A stretch of 27,038 bases of DNA from Pigoraptor chileana (GCA_943704495.1 CALSCR010001591.1:1-27038); one strand, 5' to 3'. Shown: positions 9,930 through 23,386, counted from the stretch's first letter. A program made the numbers and translations. Notes: generated from the letters alone by a model not told the origin.

Positions 9930-12027
9930 TCACATGAAGAGCGGTGTTTCGTTGTCGTCATCACTCGAGCCTAATTCAGCATGCTCAGAGCCGCTGAAAA
10001 TCGCAATGTTCGGTCTCACGTAACGCCGAAATGCAGGAGGTGCGACCATGTTCTCTGGCGCAGAAGGAGTGACACGTGCAAGAGTCGTTGCATTGGACGC
10101 GTCCACGGCCATCTGGGCATCGTCGCGCGGTCGCTTACGCCATGCATCCCCCGGGCGTGCATGGGGCAGGCGGCATGCATCCCCATCCTTGCACATTCCG
10201 GATGCGGCAAACTGAGGGCACTCGAGGGCATGTCGCTTCAAACACTTGTCGCCCATTGGACAGTGGCCCTTCACAAAATCCTCGCAGATGGCCGCTGAAC
10301 TGCTCACCTTCACGTGCGAGTAGGGGCACTGATCATTCGTACATACACCCCGAAGAAAGAAGGCGCACACTGGCATCTTGTCCGGATCCACAACGTGACG
10401 CAACGGACAGGATCCGTCTGTTTTCTCGCACGAGCCTTTCAGGAAATGCCGGCATATTGCAACCTTGGTAGGATCGTGGATGAACGGACATGCATCCTTC
10501 TTTTTGCAGACTCCTGCGGTCAGAAAAATCAGTCCGGTATTAAAGCCCACGAAATAAAAACCGCAAACATCAGACTTTAAAGCCCCTGTCTGGATCTTCC
10601 CACTCACCGAACTTGTTGAAGAACATGCAGTACTGCTTTTCCTTTGCAACACCACCAAACTTCACCCGAAACGAAGCCCTCGCATTCTTGATCGTCTTTT
10701 TCAAATCGCGACTGTAAGGGCAGATTAATCGGTTGTGAAAACAAATGTATTTAGTTCATATTATGCATACAAAATTGAGGATGCAGGGAAGTGGTTCGAT
10801 AAACATGGAGATGGAGGCTGCCCAAAGTATCCACAACAGCACCAACAATAAACCAACCTCAAATGAGATTTCAAGCCTGCCGCTGGCACCATCGCCTGCG
10901 ATGACGGCCGCAAGGTTGGGGCAGGGACAGGCGGTGTGTCTCCTGCGGGTGTCGACCTGCTTTCGCGTGCCTGCAGAGCAAGCCGTTCGGCTGCCCATAC
11001 AATATGCAAGATGAGTGGCTAGAGTTGCACACGACGGCGCAAACCAAGCCACAACCACAACACTACAGCTCACCTTCCCCAGGAGCACGCTTGAGTGCCC
11101 GTCTCCCCGGATCTATGACATATTTTACTCCGTGGATGACAACAAACTGCGGTCTGTTCCCGTCTGCGAACCAAAATTGCAATTTCACATTGGCGCACAT
11201 CATGAAGTGTGCGTGGCACCATAAAATTGTCTCACCAACAGTTACAACAATCAATGAATTAAGTGAACCCACCTTTTGCGATTAAGATGGACCGACCCGT
11301 CTTCTTGTAAGCCACACCTTTCAAAAGGACCGTGCCATCTACATTAGGCATCAGCTTTTTCCCAAGGGACCCCTTTCCCACACCAGATTTACGAAATTCT
11401 AACGTCGCACGATGAGCGGCAGGGCTTTTGACTAGAATTGGCCGCGCAGTCTTTGATGGGGGAATTGATCCGCTAATAGGAGGCGCGCCTGAGGCCACAG
11501 ATGAGTCGAGCCGGATTGTTGGAGTCACCGCCATAATCTGTTTCGGGACGGCTTCGGAGACGGCGGTGCTGGCGGGTGCAGAGACATGCGGCGCCCGCCA
11601 CGTCATTGAGGCTCCCGGGCGAACATGGATGGCCGTAGACAAGTGTGGGACCGCCCCTGGCTGCCCTGGTCGCCACACATTTGCTGGACGAATAGCGCCA
11701 CGGCCACTGTTGGCGTACAAGTAGTTTGCGCCTCCACGAGCGTGCGGAGCTCCAGGTCGCACAACAGGCGCCCGAAGAACAACGGCAGACTGCGATGGAT
11801 TCGAATTTAAAGCTTCTCCCGTCACTAACCCAGTCGCTCTAGGAGGATGCACTCCTTGCTGTTGTCTGTGCCGGTTGATGAGCGCTGCAGGACATGCAAT
11901 GCCTTCAATGAGGATGCGCGAAAAATTGCATCGTGTACATCCAGTCATACCGGTACAAGAGAAAGGTTCTGCACGAACCTGCAAGCCGAGCTATCTCCTC
12001 TTCGGCGCTACGATTGGCTGCACTCAT
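9930..12027 (-). CDS. ZC3H3: ZC3H3-like protein with five CCCH zinc fingers
   Basis: Exons, in order: 12027-11979, 11884-11273, 10990-10858, 10711-10608 and 10513-9930, giving 493 residues with consistent phases. The start is chosen because it opens a short helix (EEEIARLAALINRHRQQQ) that resembles the N-terminus of animal ZC3H3. A long Pro/Ala/Ser linker follows, with a GVAYKKTGRSILI motif like those before the ZC3H3 fingers. Then come five fingers in ZC3H3 order and spacing: C8C5C3H (split by an intron after KFG), C7C6C3H, C7C4C3H, C7C5C3H and C8C5C3H. The CPFIHDPTKVAIC and CPYSHVKVS stretches are close to human. The tail is acidic. The animal protein works with CPSF in mRNA 3' processing and nuclear export; the same role is inferred. 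The acceptor at 10990 has a weak pyrimidine tract but is the one found that fits the phase. Confidence 0.93.
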
Positions 12028-12793
12028 TATTACTCCATGCACAGACACAGTAATAGTTGGTTCGGTAAAGCACGCGCACGTCACCAGTCGTCTACAAAAA
12101 CCACATTTTATTCTTTGGTCACTGAGCGTCATGTTGGACAGTGACGTACAGGCGGAGTTCGCAATCGTAATTTTAATCATTGGAAAAATCAATGTTTTAA
12201 TTTGGTGAATGGCAGAGGGAATTCAAATTAATGGCGCGGGTGTGCGGTCAGTGCCAGGAGGCTGGCGGGCCCAAGCAGGCCCTGCGCTAATTGCGCACTG
12301 TATTTTCCATACAAAATTGGTACAGCGACGGTTTTATTTCGCAATTCCCTCTTTGGCGGATGGATCGTGCGAGGGGTCGGTGTTGTCAGTAGTGCAGAAG
12401 TGCAGTCGCCGCTGACTCAGTCCCCTCAGACTCAGACTGAGTGTCACTAAGTTTGAATGGCTGCGACCCGCCGGCACACACTGAGGATGCTGCTGTGTTT
12501 GGCGCGCTTCGCATTCGTTCCGTGCCGTGCGTGTGCACTAAACTTAGTGCTCCATTCCGAATGCACGTACCAATACAAATTAGTGTGTGCATTTTGTAGC
12601 GCCGTGCACAGCTTCGTTACACTTACTTTGCCTCTTTTGCATTTCAGCAAGTCTCTTTGAACGTCGCCTCTCGAGTTTGTGCCGCATTGGAACACTGGGC
12701 ACGCACACATATTTTTGGCTGTAATAGACAGACCCATTTCGATTTGAGAGTCGCTTTGGTGTTGGGACGTCGGGCTGCACCTGCCGCGGCACA
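12028..12793. promoter_or_regulatory. Divergent promoter region between ZC3H3 and the kinase
   Basis: No coding exon is supported in these 766 bases. Visible structure: TGACTCAG (AP-1-like) at 12413-12420; the pair ACTCAGTC (12415-12422) and GACTGAGT (12435-12442), which form an inverted repeat; and GCACTAA/TTAGTGC, a near-perfect palindrome at 12535-12550. AT-rich sequence lies near the ZC3H3 start. The long minus-strand frame at 12447-13025 looks fortuitous. Confidence 0.4.
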
Positions 12794-15700
12794 ATGGACG
12801 CGACCGCGGCTGGTAAGCACCAATCAATACTAAGCTCGCTTGTAGAGACGGAGGCATTAGGGGAGAATAATAATCACAAGCAATCGCATGCATACCCGTT
12901 CGCAGTACTACGGCATGGCCTTGTGCGCGTTCCTTGGCCCGTGTGACTGACTGACTATTCACATTGTCTGTGTTGACCAATATGCCTTTCCAACACGTGC
13001 GGCCGTGTACTCCGCAGCAGCCCACAGAGATGGGCGAGCCGGAGGACCCCCGGTATATCGGCGACTGCCTTCAGATGACATGCGTGCGCGGATCGCATCT
13101 GGAACTGCGGAGGGACTGCATGTGGACGAGCTGCTAGACGCATTTGTTGTCTTTTACGACGAAATCCGCCAGTTCGGTGTGCGGAACAAGAAGAAGCCAA
13201 TCCAGGATTTCTTGCAAAGATGTGGGGACCTTTATGAAGCGTAGACGAAGGCATTGTGGCTGGACGAATGGGGTTTCTTTGATGACTGATTGCAGTGGAT
13301 GCTCTTTAATTTTGACTCGACAGATGAGAGCCGCGTCAATCGGCTTCGAGATACTCGCGTTCAGCTGTCGGACTTTGAGTTTATCAAGCTCATTGGACGA
13401 GGATCATTTGCAGAGGTGGGCATATGCCATCTGTACCAACTGGGCAATTTGTATTCTGCTGCTGTGTTGAGGGGTGGCTGCGTCCATCTGTTTCTAGGAG
13501 CATCGTGTCAAGAGCAGGAGCGTCGTGATGTCAGCCTCGTTTCACGGCTCGTTGTCCAAGGCATGCACTGTGAAATCTCCGCTTATGCGCTCTGACCGCT
13601 TATCCGCAGATTTATCTCGGCAAGGCCAAGGACTCAGGCCAGGCGTACGTCATCAAGCGCATGTCCAAGTCGGAGCTATTGAGCCGATCTGAGGTGGGGT
13701 TGCATAGCGTGTCGATAGTGAACAGCTGCGTGGGGGGTTGCCGGAAGCTACATTGCTCCGAGAATGGGCACCTCACAAACCTCAACATGATAGTATTTTG
13801 CTGCAGTTGATGGGGTAGTGCGCGTGGCAGTCAGCCAGTCAGCCCTGCTGTTTGCTCATCTCTCTCTTTCTTTCTCTTGTGCTGCTGTCGCGCAGTCTGT
13901 CTGCTTCAGAGACGAACTCGACTTCCTGGTTGCTGCTGCAAATGCGGAAACCGGTAGTGGGGCCACTCGGCGCGCAGCGGGGATCACGGCTCTTCACTAC
14001 GCCTTTTATGATGACGAGTACATCTACCTCGTTATGGACTTTTATCCTGGTGGCGATCTGCTTGGTCTCTTGGGCAAGCATGACAATTTTCCCGAAGACA
14101 TGGCGCGCTTTTACCTTGCGGAAGCGGTCCTTGCCATCGAAACAGTTCATCGCCTGGGATATGTACACAGGTTTGTTGCAGCGACAGAGAGCGATTAACA
14201 AAGGAAGGGTGTGGCGTGTAGAGCAGCAGCACTCGGATTGTGATTTGGGCCGGTCAATCAGTCAAGTTGGCGTGGCCTTGGTGATCAAGCCCGCACTCAC
14301 ACTGCCTGCACTGCTGCACTCTCATCAACCCACAGGGACATTAAGATCGACAATCTTCTTCTTGATGCCAAGGGCCATGTGCACCTCGCCGATTTTGGTT
14401 CATGCGCGAAGCTCAACAAGGACGGCACTGTACGTTTTTGTTTGTTTGTTTCATCTGATTTTATGAGTCGACTTTACACTTTTGTGATGCTCGCAACGGA
14501 CTGTTCTGGTTTGTTTACACGTGTGTGTGCTTGCTCGCAGGTTGAATCGATCATATCGGGTGGAACTCCAGACTACATTTCGCCTGAAGTGTTGGCCGGA
14601 ATGCAGGGCGAGCGCAACGTTGTGTACGGTGCCGATTGCGATTGGTGGTCGCTTGGCGTCGTTATGTATGAAATGCTCGTTGGAGAGACGCCGTTTTATG
14701 CGGACTCTGTCATTGACATATACAGGAACATCAAGAACCACAAGGTTTGTCTCGTTGTTGTTGTTGTTGTTGACGGGTCCTTGGCCCTGAAGAGTTTTCA
14801 GTGGATTCGAGTACCTGCTCCCATTATCATTACCTTGTTTGATTATTTTGTATTCCATATTCCACATGAATTTCATTCACTAATTTGCCGCTGTGTCCCG
14901 CCCCTCCCCATCCATTATCATAGCGATCTCTGAATTTCCCGGAGGAAATTGAGCTTTCTAACGAAGCGACTGATCTCATCACAAGGTGCCGTACATGCTT
15001 GATTGTGTGTTAATGTCTTAATATTCTTATTTATTATTGTGTGCTAATGTCTTTGTTACTATTATTATTATTATTATTATTTATTATTATTATTGTGTGT
15101 GTTAATGTCTTTTCTTGTTGGTGGCAATGCTGTGCCCATGAAGCGTGATGCCCTCTCAATGTCATGTGGCATTGCTTTCTCAGGCTCTGCACCGGGCAAA
15201 CAACGCGGCTCGGCCGAAAGGGAGCCGAAGAAATCAAGCAGCACCCGTTCTTTCAATCTATCGACTGGACAAAGCTACGGAAAGGTACTTGTAAAGGTCC
15301 TCTCGCTGCCGCTTGTCTCAGTGATGTTATTATTGCGCGAATAGATAATAGATTACTCGCGTTTGCTTATCGCAGCTCACATATGTGCTTGCCGATATAT
15401 TTTGCAAATGTAATAGCGCGCGCTCCCTTCATACCCGAACTGGCCTCTGCAACGGACACTGCGTTTTTCGAGGACTTTGAGTACGAAGGAGACGACATTG
15501 CAACCGCATTGAGTGCTGACAAGCAGCCTCTGCTCCGGCGCCAGTCGACTGTGGGCAGTTCTGATCAGGCATTCGGGACACCGCTCTCATTCTTGGGCTA
15601 CTGGTACGTCCACTCTGATGAGTCGGATCGGCCGTCCAGCCGCAAGACCGCATCAGCATCGTCTGACACAAAGGCATTGGTCGACGGGCACCAACATCAA

Positions 15701-16721
15701 CACCATTCGGCAGGCGCAGGCGTGGGCGCAGGCGTGGGCGCAGGCGTGGGCGCTGCGCAAGTACACAGGCGTGGGCTTGGGGACGAGCGCGCGCGGGAGG
15801 CAGCGGCCGTTGCATCGACATCGGCTGGTGCCTCCCACCCCTCTGAGCCGCTATCTCGCACTGTTGCGCCTGTCGCATCTGGCGCGTCTGCGGGTGGCAG
15901 TGGAAAGGAGTCAGAGCCTCCGCTTGCTGGGAATGGGCGCGGCACTGCACCCCCAGTCGCGTCTGGCACTGTGCCGCCGGCCGCCAACGAGCAAAAAGGC
16001 GATTTGAATCGCGCGGCGTCATCGTCCGGCTCTCTCAGTGTGAAGCCCTCCACCGAAGGTTGGTTGGTCGGCAAGTTTAGGCAACGCTCAATAGAACGCG
16101 GTTGTTGGGTTTTGTGGTTAATACCGCTCACTGAAATGCGCACCGCAACTGACGCTTGATTCTGTTACCTGTGTTTGTTTGCAGAACCTGCGGCGCCAAA
16201 GGCATCCCGTGGCAAATACCGCGTGCGCTTCCCACCCTCGGTTGTGTTTTTCGACGCCGTACGGAGTGGAGAAATAGAGCTGGTCGAAAAGATGCTTGGT
16301 GACGGCACTGCCAAGCTGAGTGATGTGACTGATCGGGGCCAGAATGCGCTGCATGTGGCAGCGCAGAGTGGCTCGTTGGGCGTGGCGGAATACGTGATCA
16401 AGCACGGTCTCCCTGTGTCGTCCTCTGACGAGAGTGGCAATACCCCCTTGCACCTGGCCGTCGCCGAGGAAGACCTGGAAATGGCCCTCCTGCTAGTCAC
16501 GAATGGCGCCGCTGGTGACGCGACCAACGATTGCGACGAAACCCCAATCGACATGACCAATGACGAGGAAGTAATCCAGGGTTGGTACTCAAAAGATTAA
16601 TTTCTTGCTTTAGGAGCTTGTTCATGGCATAATGCCTCTTGCAGCTGAATGACTCACGTAATGGGTATGCTCGTTTGTGGTTTCAGCTGTCGAGGGTTAC
16701 CTCGAGCGAAGACGCCGCTGA
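12794..16721 (+). CDS. DMPK/MRCK-type AGC kinase fused to a PP1-targeting RVxF-ankyrin module
   Basis: Exons: 12794-12812, 13018-13240, 13331-13415, 13610-13693, 13896-14170, 14336-14429, 14541-14744, 14924-14985, 15184-15284, 15417-16058, 16185-16580 and 16687-16721, giving about 739 residues. The N-terminal helical cap ([15 protein letters not shown]) is typical of DMPK/MRCK kinases. The kinase core is complete: GRGSFAE, Lys125 in [14 protein letters not shown] at 228-235, DFG at 248-250 and [11 protein letters not shown]. The AGC tail APFIPEL and the hydrophobic motif FLGYWY follow. A low-complexity linker with a 12-base tandem repeat leads to KYRVRF (RVRF at about 609-612) and three ankyrin repeats plus a partial one (about 617-728), like MYPT1 and PPP1R27. 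No MRCK coiled coil, C1, PH or CNH domain is present. The junction between exons 2 and 3 is unsure: 13238/13296 (GC-AG) also keeps frame. The first exon is inferred; Met at 13080 is an alternative start. Family substrates are regulators of myosin II. Confidence 0.92.
14755..14773 (+). repeat. (GTT)n microsatellite in a kinase intron
   Basis: About six GTT units follow the donor of exon 7 of the kinase gene. Confidence 0.85.
15002..15111 (+). repeat. (ATT)n tract with three copies of an 18-20 base unit, kinase intron
   Basis: Three imperfect copies of ATTGTGTG(Y)TAATGTCTT lie at 15002-15019, 15036-15053 and 15092-15111. An ATT trinucleotide run (15061-15094) separates the last two. All sit in the intron between exons 8 and 9 of the kinase gene. 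This looks like local slippage and duplication. Confidence 0.85.
15714..15749 (+). repeat. Coding minisatellite, 12-base unit x3
   Basis: Three exact tandem copies of GCGCAGGCGTGG lie in exon 10 of the kinase gene and encode a Gly-Ala-Gly-Val repeat in the linker between the kinase and the ankyrin module. The unit is a multiple of three, so copy-number change would keep the frame. Confidence 0.9.
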
Positions 16722-16783
16722 ACGATGGGCAAATCTTTGGCTGGCCGGTCGGACGTCTTGAGTACGTCACAAATCAACTTCAT

Positions 16784-16799
16784 CACGTGGTGTCACGTG
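16784..16799. promoter_or_regulatory. Paired CACGTG boxes upstream of the CEP76-like gene
   Basis: Two CACGTG palindromes 10 bases apart, at 16784-16789 and 16794-16799, sit about 115 bases before the CEP76-like ATG, in a 191-base gap after the kinase stop. They are plausible bHLH sites. CACGTG also occurs several times inside genes in this window, so chance is not excluded. Confidence 0.3.
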
Positions 16800-16912
16800 C
16801 AATGAATCACCAAGGAAACCTGGAACGCAAGCACATTACTGAAGAAACATGCATATTCAGATCGCATACATAAACAGATAGAGGATAATTGCTGTAAGCA
16901 GTAGCAGGCACC

Positions 16913-19900
16913 ATGTCGCACTACACGGCGCACCAGGCGCGGTGCTATTGGCAGGTGTTTGAGCGGTATGCAGAGGGCCATCCGCGGCGACTGTCGCTCA
17001 GTGCACTCCAGGAACTCATGGTGGGGTATACTGTCGATCCTGGCTGTATGCATGTGAATGCATTTCTTACAGACATGCATACTTTAGGGAGCTTTGGATT
17101 TGCACAAACAACCCTTGTCATTCTTAATCGACCAAATTCCTCCGAAAACTTGCAATGAAGCATGCCGTAGTTTTCGCCACACACGGACTTATTTATGATG
17201 TAGGATGCAAGTCAGTGTCTCAGGCGCTATGCCCATGGATTCCACACAGTTACGTATGAGAGGGACTGACTGATAAGAACCTGTCGGACGCCTCTGCATT
17301 CCAGCCATTATTTGGGCCGGAACTGACCAAGGAACAGGCCAAAGCGCTCATCTATAAGTACGACTCCGCGTGCGAGGGCCTTCTTATATTCGACGACTTC
17401 CTCGAGTTACTTGCGGACTACGAGGTTACGCTGAAGCACGGACGCGATATTGCATTCGCTGCATTTGAGCACTTGGCCCGGGTACGTAAAACGTGTGCCC
17501 CACGTCAGGAGTAATTGTGTTTTTTATTATTGCATATTCATGCCCACTGACATGGAACGGTGCTCACAGGTAGTTGTGTTAGTAATAGTCCGTAATGGTG
17601 TGTCTTCTAATGGGCACTGGGCGTATTACGCGTCTGTTGGATTTACGAGAGCAGAAGGCTGGCGCGGTCGATGGTATTTCCAAGTCTCAGTTTGCACATG
17701 CTCTTGAAGTCGGTTCGGGCCTGGATCAAGACGACATAGATGCGGTACGTGACACAATCTTGAAAGTGCTTTTTTTCATATTGAAAATCGTTTCCAGTGC
17801 CTGAACTGAAGCCTTGGCACTACATTTTGCAGATCGCCGACCAATTTTTCCCGGCCAATGGCGAGCTCATGACAAGTGCTGACTTTTTCGTTCGGCTGGA
17901 AGACACTCCTCTCGCGTGGCGGCGCCCCATTGACCCGAGCGAAGTTGGCCCCACCAACGGCCGCCTCGTCATTGGCGTGTGTGCAGTGACCAACCTAGAG
18001 CAGCTGGGGCGTCCGAAGGCAAGGCGTGGGCGCGGCGCGCTCGAGTACGCGACGCTCGATCCCCTAGTGGCGGTCCGTCTTGCGGGCATATCAAAGGAGA
18101 CAGCGGCGATTGTTGGCACCCTCTCGCCAGAGTGGAACCAGCCCGTGACGTTCCCTATACACTATCCATCGCTGGCCGACCTCGCGCCGGTGGAGGCCCT
18201 CATTGCCAAGGAGCGCATTGAATTCCACCTGTTTGACCACGTGACCATGGGAACTTCTCCGTAAGTGCCCTATCAGCATGGCCTGTTTGTATTTGTGGCT
18301 GCGCTTTTTGTGGCTGCCTTGGCCTCTCTCATGCTGTTGTGGAGTGCACATGGGCATTTGCTGACTTGAATATTATCACTTCGTTTTGTGAGCTCATGCG
18401 CCCTAACCAACATCCATGTCAGCTGCCCTGCTGGTCTGTCCTGCGTCCACCGTCTGATCACGTGAGCTTGTCCGCATGCAGCCATCTGCAGTGGCTGGGC
18501 TGCGGGTCCATTCCGCTCGCCACGGCGCTGTCGGCCACAGGCTCGCCCATGTCCATCCTTCTGGAGATCACATCGCCCACTCCGCTTCCGAATGGAAATC
18601 CCGTGCTTGAAGTCTCCGTGTCCCTGAAGGCCGAGAGTGAGGGTGCCCTGCCAGACTATTCAATCATCGACCATCTCCGCTGCCCTGAGGAGCGTGCGTA
18701 TCGCAAGTCTGCTTAGTTCCATTGCCGCGCTTGTGTTTATGCAATTGGTTGCTCCGTCCTGTGCAGTAGTGGCCATTGTGCTGAAGGAGATGCCGATTCA
18801 CGCCCTTACTTCACATGTACGTGCGACTTAAGACCCATCGCCTTTTGGTTTACTGCAGTTTGGAATTCCACTGATAATGACAAGCTGGAGACTGACATTG
18901 GACAGAGCTTTACTGTGGTCCAAGCCGAAGCGTCTCGGTTGGATGGCGATCGTGATCGTGGGTGTTGCTTTGTTTACTATTGGTATTCTTCGTCACACTA
19001 GCCGACTTGCTTTCATGTCTTTGTTTTCTATAGCAACGCCGCTGACAGAGGATCGCATGCCGCTGCGCAGGTCCCAGCATGCAGCCCCAGATTATCCTTG
19101 ACAGTGCGTCTGGTTTCAATGGGAAGGTGGGGAGACACACGCCTTTTAGGCTTTGGCGCTCGCTTTAATGGTTGGATTAATTGTGTGCAAAGAGGTGGAA
19201 TGGCTACCCGGATGGTCACAGCTAACACTGGAGCGCATTCGTGGCGTTCTTCACAAATCGCAGTCGAGTGTGTGGCAGCACATGGTGGAGTTTCTTGGGG
19301 ACTACAGGGCCTCATTTGCGCGCCGCAGCATCCGTCTGATCGGCTTGGATGAGCACGGTGCCTTCCGTCCTCTTCCGTGCTTTCTGCGGCCGCTGTCATC
19401 GCCTCTGTTCAAGGGCATTGAGACACTCGATGGTCTCGCTGCCAATGTGGCTCGCATTTCAACCGCCGCATCCGACATTACTGCGTCGGGCGACAATTTG
19501 CCACCGTTCTTGTGGCTCGACACGGACCACACGGCAAGCCCGGCGACAGTCCTCGCGCGTCACTGGGGATCGCCACTTGAGCACGCCCTCCTTCTCTGTA
19601 GCTTATTTATGGGTCGTGGCATTACAGCATTTGTTGCATTTGGACATGGTACGTTTGATATGTGTTGCAGGCGTCCCCGTATATGATGGCCTGCGATTTT
19701 GTTTCAGTCCGGCAGCGTAGCGGATGCCACTAATAGTTTTTCGTGGATGTTGTGCAGGTGCAACGGGACAGACGCAGGTGTGGGTCGTTACCCTGTTGTA
19801 TAGCGGGCGACGCCCAGGTGCGTCTCTAAGGTCGCGCTCAGCTCTTGTGGACAAGGCCACACCCGCTTCTGTTGCAGAGACGGCGGAGTCCTTTGCGCCC

Positions 19901-21515
19901 GAACGCTTTGTTCATCGCGGCCTTCGCGCTGAGGAAGAGCGGCGGCGCACAGGCGGAAAGGGTGAACCAACCGTGCTTTTCTGGGAGGCAACGACAGGTG
20001 GGCCAGACGAGCGTAGTAGTTGTTAGATTGTCTGCGGATATTGCATGGTGCTCTGCTGTGTCTGTGGAGTTGTTTGGTTGTCGCCGATAGCAAGTCTACT
20101 CATGTATGTATCAGTAGTGGCCTCATTGGGTTGGCTCGCAAGCAGTGCAACTCACAAAAGTTATACTGCTTCGGTCTGGCTTTGTGCTGATCCGCGTGAC
20201 TTACACATTGCAAATGCGCAATACAGGGCGCTCATTCATTCCGGGGGAACATCCTGCGTTCGAGCGCATTGGGTGTCTTGTGAATGAACGCAACATCCTT
20301 GTCAACGTCCAGCAGTCAGACCAAACGGCAAGGTGTGTGCTTGCGCAATCGAGCAATCCATTTGGTGTGTTTGTTGGCGGGCGTCCCTTTGCCGATGCAT
20401 ATAGCTTAAACTGGGGTGCCTATATATCCTCTGGCTCCGTGGGTGCAGGACCGCGTGGGACACGAGCCGGCCTGAGCTCTGGCACCCTGTGCTCACCGAC
20501 GAAATACTTGACGCCGTCGGACCGCCGGTACCATGCTGTGAGTGGTCGCCGTTCCAGATATTGTGTCCGCACTTTGCCCCTGCCCCCATCTCACTGCTGC
20601 ACTCAAGGTGTTTTTTTGTGCACATCCGCCGCTTACCCTTTTTGTGCGCGGTTGCTCTCCCCTCGCCACTCCCCGTTTAACTCCTGCAGACTCTGTTCCA
20701 AGCGCTATTTTGTTAGACGCGCGGTCAGAGTCTCTTGAATCGCAAAAGTGAGTGGTTGTGTCTGTGTTTTCTAATTTGCATCCTATATGTCAGCAAATGT
20801 AGTGATTCATTACATGGCGCGTGCATGTCTGTCAGTACTTCAAGTTCTCACTCTGTCGCTTTTTCTGCAGGACACTGCTGGAAGGCCTTGTGGCCGCCAT
20901 CCAGGGATACCGGCGTCACTACCTTTACATCCCGGCAACCCCGATGCATCGGCATGTCTCCAAGCTTCTTTCGGGTTAGTGCGGTTGCACATGTCCACCT
21001 CTGTTGCTTGGCTCCGGTGCATGTATTCGCCTTCGCTGTTTTGTTGGCATCGTTTGTGGGGCTGACTGGCAACTGTTTCGCGTGCGGCGGCAGATTTCCT
21101 GGATGATTTGGAGGCGTCGCGACCAGTTGACGCCACCCCGCGTGTTATCGACTCTCTTCCCGACCACTGTCTATGGCATGGCGTGCCGTTCCAGTTCAAA
21201 ACGAAAGACGTGGGGCGCATTTTGCAACAACTTGGTAAGTGGTGACAAAATGCTGACGCAGAGGGACTGGACCGTTCACCATCTGCCCCTATCCCCCGTG
21301 CACAAGTGGCGCTGTCCACATCTCGCTTACAGACAACGCCCGCACCGATATGTTCAAAATTTTACTTGCCTCGAGCAGCCTTTTCGGGAATCCTAGACTG
21401 TTCTGTCCCCGACACAAGCTATGCCATTGCCGTGAAGGTCTTCCCTTACCCCTGGGGACTTTCAAGTGTGTGGGTCTACGTCGGCTACCTGTGCGACCTG
21501 AACAAGACGCTGTGA
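16913..21515 (+). CDS. CEP76: CEP76-like centriolar protein: EF-hand-like, C2 and transglutaminase-like domains
   Basis: Sixteen exons give 843 residues: 16913-17020, 17278-17481, 17589-17744, 17833-18260, 18482-18693, 18767-18820, 18859-18957, 19193-19648, 19758-19817, 19878-19997, 20227-20332, 20449-20537, 20690-20747, 20871-20974, 21094-21234 and 21379-21515. Phases agree throughout. Residues 1-156 look like degenerate EF-hands (KYDSACEGLLIFDDF). A C2 domain spans about 199-345 (GRLVIGVCAVTNL, SPEWNQPV, FHLFDH). The transglutaminase-like domain has SPLEHALLLCSLFMG, then QTQVWVVT, then VLFWEATTG, matching CEP76 in order. ERIGCLVN, a Trp-containing TSRPELWHP stretch and a C-terminal AVKVFPYPWG...VWVYVGY also match the end of CEP76. 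The usual catalytic Cys and His positions appear as Pro and Gln, so the fold is probably non-enzymatic. CEP76 restrains centriole reduplication. The first three exons, exon 7 and the last acceptor (21376, 21379 or 21397) are the least certain parts. Confidence 0.85.
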
Positions 21516-21663
21516 ACTTGACCAAGTTGCGTGTTTTTATATCGGCACAAGAATAACCACATGAGCTAGCGCGAAATCACCGAGTGGCATTAATTTGCTC
21601 CCCGCATCCCGATACGATGTGTTCGGAACGTGTGCGTCGCGATGGAGAGGTGTATGTCGCTGT

Positions 21664-21677
21664 GCACACACACACAC
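21664..21677. repeat. (CA)n microsatellite between convergent genes
   Basis: A short CA run lies in the 203-base gap between the CEP76-like and Rab2 stop codons, within the Rab2 3' flank. Confidence 0.8.
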
Positions 21678-21718
21678 GCACGTATGGCAGGTGCGGTGGG
21701 CAGCAACGGCCGGGGCGA

Positions 21719-23386
<1,668 letters not shown>

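Noticed and set aside
12447-13025. 192-codon minus-strand frame
   Set aside because: It overlaps the proposed first kinase exons, has no domain, and has Cys/His/Ser-rich random composition.
18859-19101. A membrane-spanning segment in the CEP76-like gene
   Set aside because: One frame reads as a hydrophobic helix, but the phase from the donor at 18821 selects the hydrophilic frame, which fits the soluble CEP76 family.
21333-21378. Earlier acceptor for the last CEP76-like exon
   Set aside because: CTTACAG before 21333 is a good acceptor, but its frame misses the conserved C-terminus; an acceptor near 21379 restores it.
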